A DNA stretch of 64,000 bases from Leifsonia sp. Root227. Lineage in GTDB: Bacteria; Actinomycetota; Actinomycetes; Actinomycetales; Microbacteriaceae. Positions 63,369-64,000 of this stretch are shown here, piece by piece; within the stretch, counting starts at the first letter, position 1; every line of letters begins with the position of its first letter. Location: positions 1 to 64,000 of the forward strand of contig NZ_LMIO01000004.1 of assembly GCF_001428745.1 (NCBI RefSeq), read 5' to 3'. The notes beneath the pieces were generated by a model. The model was not told where the DNA came from and did not search any database. It was given only the letters and a program-made list of their open reading frames with translations. The translations under genes were made by a program, and so were the position numbers.

Positions 63369-64000
63369 GTGCGTCTCGTCATTGCCCATTGCTCCGTCGA
63401 TTACGCCGGTCGCTTGAGCGCTCACCTGCCGCTCGCGAACCGGCTCCTCATGCTCAAGTCGGACGGCAGCCTCCTCGTCCACTCCGACGGCGGCTCGTAC
63501 AAGCCGCTCAACTGGATGAGCCCGCCGTGCACGCTGATCATCCTCGAACCGGACGACGCCCAACGGGAGGCGGGGGTCACCGAGGTCTGGAAGGTCAGCC
63601 AGGCCAAGACCGCCGACATGCTCGTGGTCTCCATCCACGAGATCCTGCACGACTCAGCGCACGACCTCGGCGTCGATCCCGGCCTGCAGAAGGACGGCGT
63701 CGAAGCCCACCTGCAGAAGCTCCTCGCCGAGCAGATCCACCTCCTCGGCGACGGCCACACCCTTGTGCGCCGCGAGTACATGACCGCGATCGGCCCCGTC
63801 GACATCCTGGCCAGGGATGCGCAGGGCGGCGCGGTCGCCGTCGAACTGAAGCGACGCGGAGACATCGACGGCGTCGAGCAGCTCACCCGCTACCTCGAGC
63901 TGATGAACCGCGACCCGCACCTCGCCCCCGTGCAGGGCGTTTTCGCGGCGCAGGAGATCAAGCCGCAGGCGCGCACCCTCGCCGAGGACCGCGGCATCCG
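63369..64000 (+). CDS. nucS: Endonuclease NucS (partial, runs off the window)
   Basis: Mismatch-specific endonuclease of the actinobacterial mismatch-repair pathway that replaces MutS/MutL. 210 residues are visible; the last codon is cut. N-terminal DNA/clamp domain, then the nuclease core [10 protein letters not shown] (Asp145) and [10 protein letters not shown] (Glu159, Lys161). GTG start 63369 with TAGGAT (63357-63362) 6 nt upstream. Divergent from the lactonase gene, with 33 bp between starts. Confidence 0.92.
   Translation, partial: MRLVIAHCSVDYAGRLSAHLPLANRLLMLKSDGSLLVHSDGGSYKPLNWMSPPCTLIILEPDDAQREAGVTEVWKVSQAKTADMLVVSIHEILHDSAHDLGVDPGLQKDGVEAHLQKLLAEQIHLLGDGHTLVRREYMTAIGPVDILARDAQGGAVAVELKRRGDIDGVEQLTRYLELMNRDPHLAPVQGVFAAQEIKPQARTLAEDRGI

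Overview
This is a high-GC actinobacterial chromosome segment, most likely Microbacteriaceae (Leifsonia-like). The evidence is the NucS endonuclease, the coproporphyrin-type haem pathway, single-chain AspRS and GlyRS, HTH regulators of actinobacterial type, and many genes whose start codon lies 5-9 nt after a TANNNT -10 element (leaderless style). The family assignment is an inference from these traits. There is no insertion sequence, prophage or CRISPR array; this is core chromosome with a few accessory loci.

Layout. At 1-330 the minus strand holds an rRNA leader and two rRNA-type promoters pointing out of the window, so a 16S gene should lie just to the left. At 514-5332 (minus) is a five-gene cytochrome c maturation operon: phosphatase, ResA, CcdA, ResB, CcsB. 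At 5439-15597 are aspS, radC, a thiolase, the methylcitrate-cycle operon prpDBC, a LysE exporter, a PEBP protein, a polyprenol-phosphate mannose synthase and trhO. At 15725-23345 are a Na+/H+ antiporter, an LssY-domain membrane protein, an ICL/PEP-mutase-family enzyme, an acrylyl-CoA-reductase-like MDR enzyme, and an FAD monooxygenase flanked by two DUF1304 paralogues. At 23468-28120 a ROK regulator precedes a sugar ABC importer (binding protein, one-domain ATPase, permease).

From 29359 to 40660 is nearly the whole haem pathway. hemQ-hemH-hemC-hemD are translationally coupled, followed by hemB-hemL; hemE-hemY are coupled; hemA is divergent. Together they run from glutamyl-tRNA to haem b by the coproporphyrin route. 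Three small membrane-protein genes sit inside the cluster. glyS follows, and just downstream of it is a short transcription unit (promoter, inverted repeat, tRNA-like fold, strong terminator) that reads as a divergent tRNA-Gly. Next come a TRIC channel, an esterase plus MprF-like aminoacyl-lipid synthase pair, an epimerase, a class A beta-lactamase-like hydrolase and an M13 metallopeptidase. From 52727 to 55886 is a drug-type ABC exporter operon carrying its own MarR/GbsR-type regulator. The right end has an SDR, a MATE pump, an M20 amidohydrolase, a LacI regulator divergent from an MFS transporter across a perfect 30-bp palindrome, a lactonase, and the start of nucS, which runs off the window.

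Most notable non-coding signals: the tRNA-Gly-like gene at 42857-42931; a family of intergenic palindromes (core TCGTGCGAAACGTGCGGTC) at three loci; a shared bidirectional promoter with overlapping -10 elements at 22538-22547; a pair of DnaA boxes before the thiolase gene; a 19-bp perfect hairpin between the binding-protein and ATPase genes; and over-use of the word GGATGC/GCATCC.
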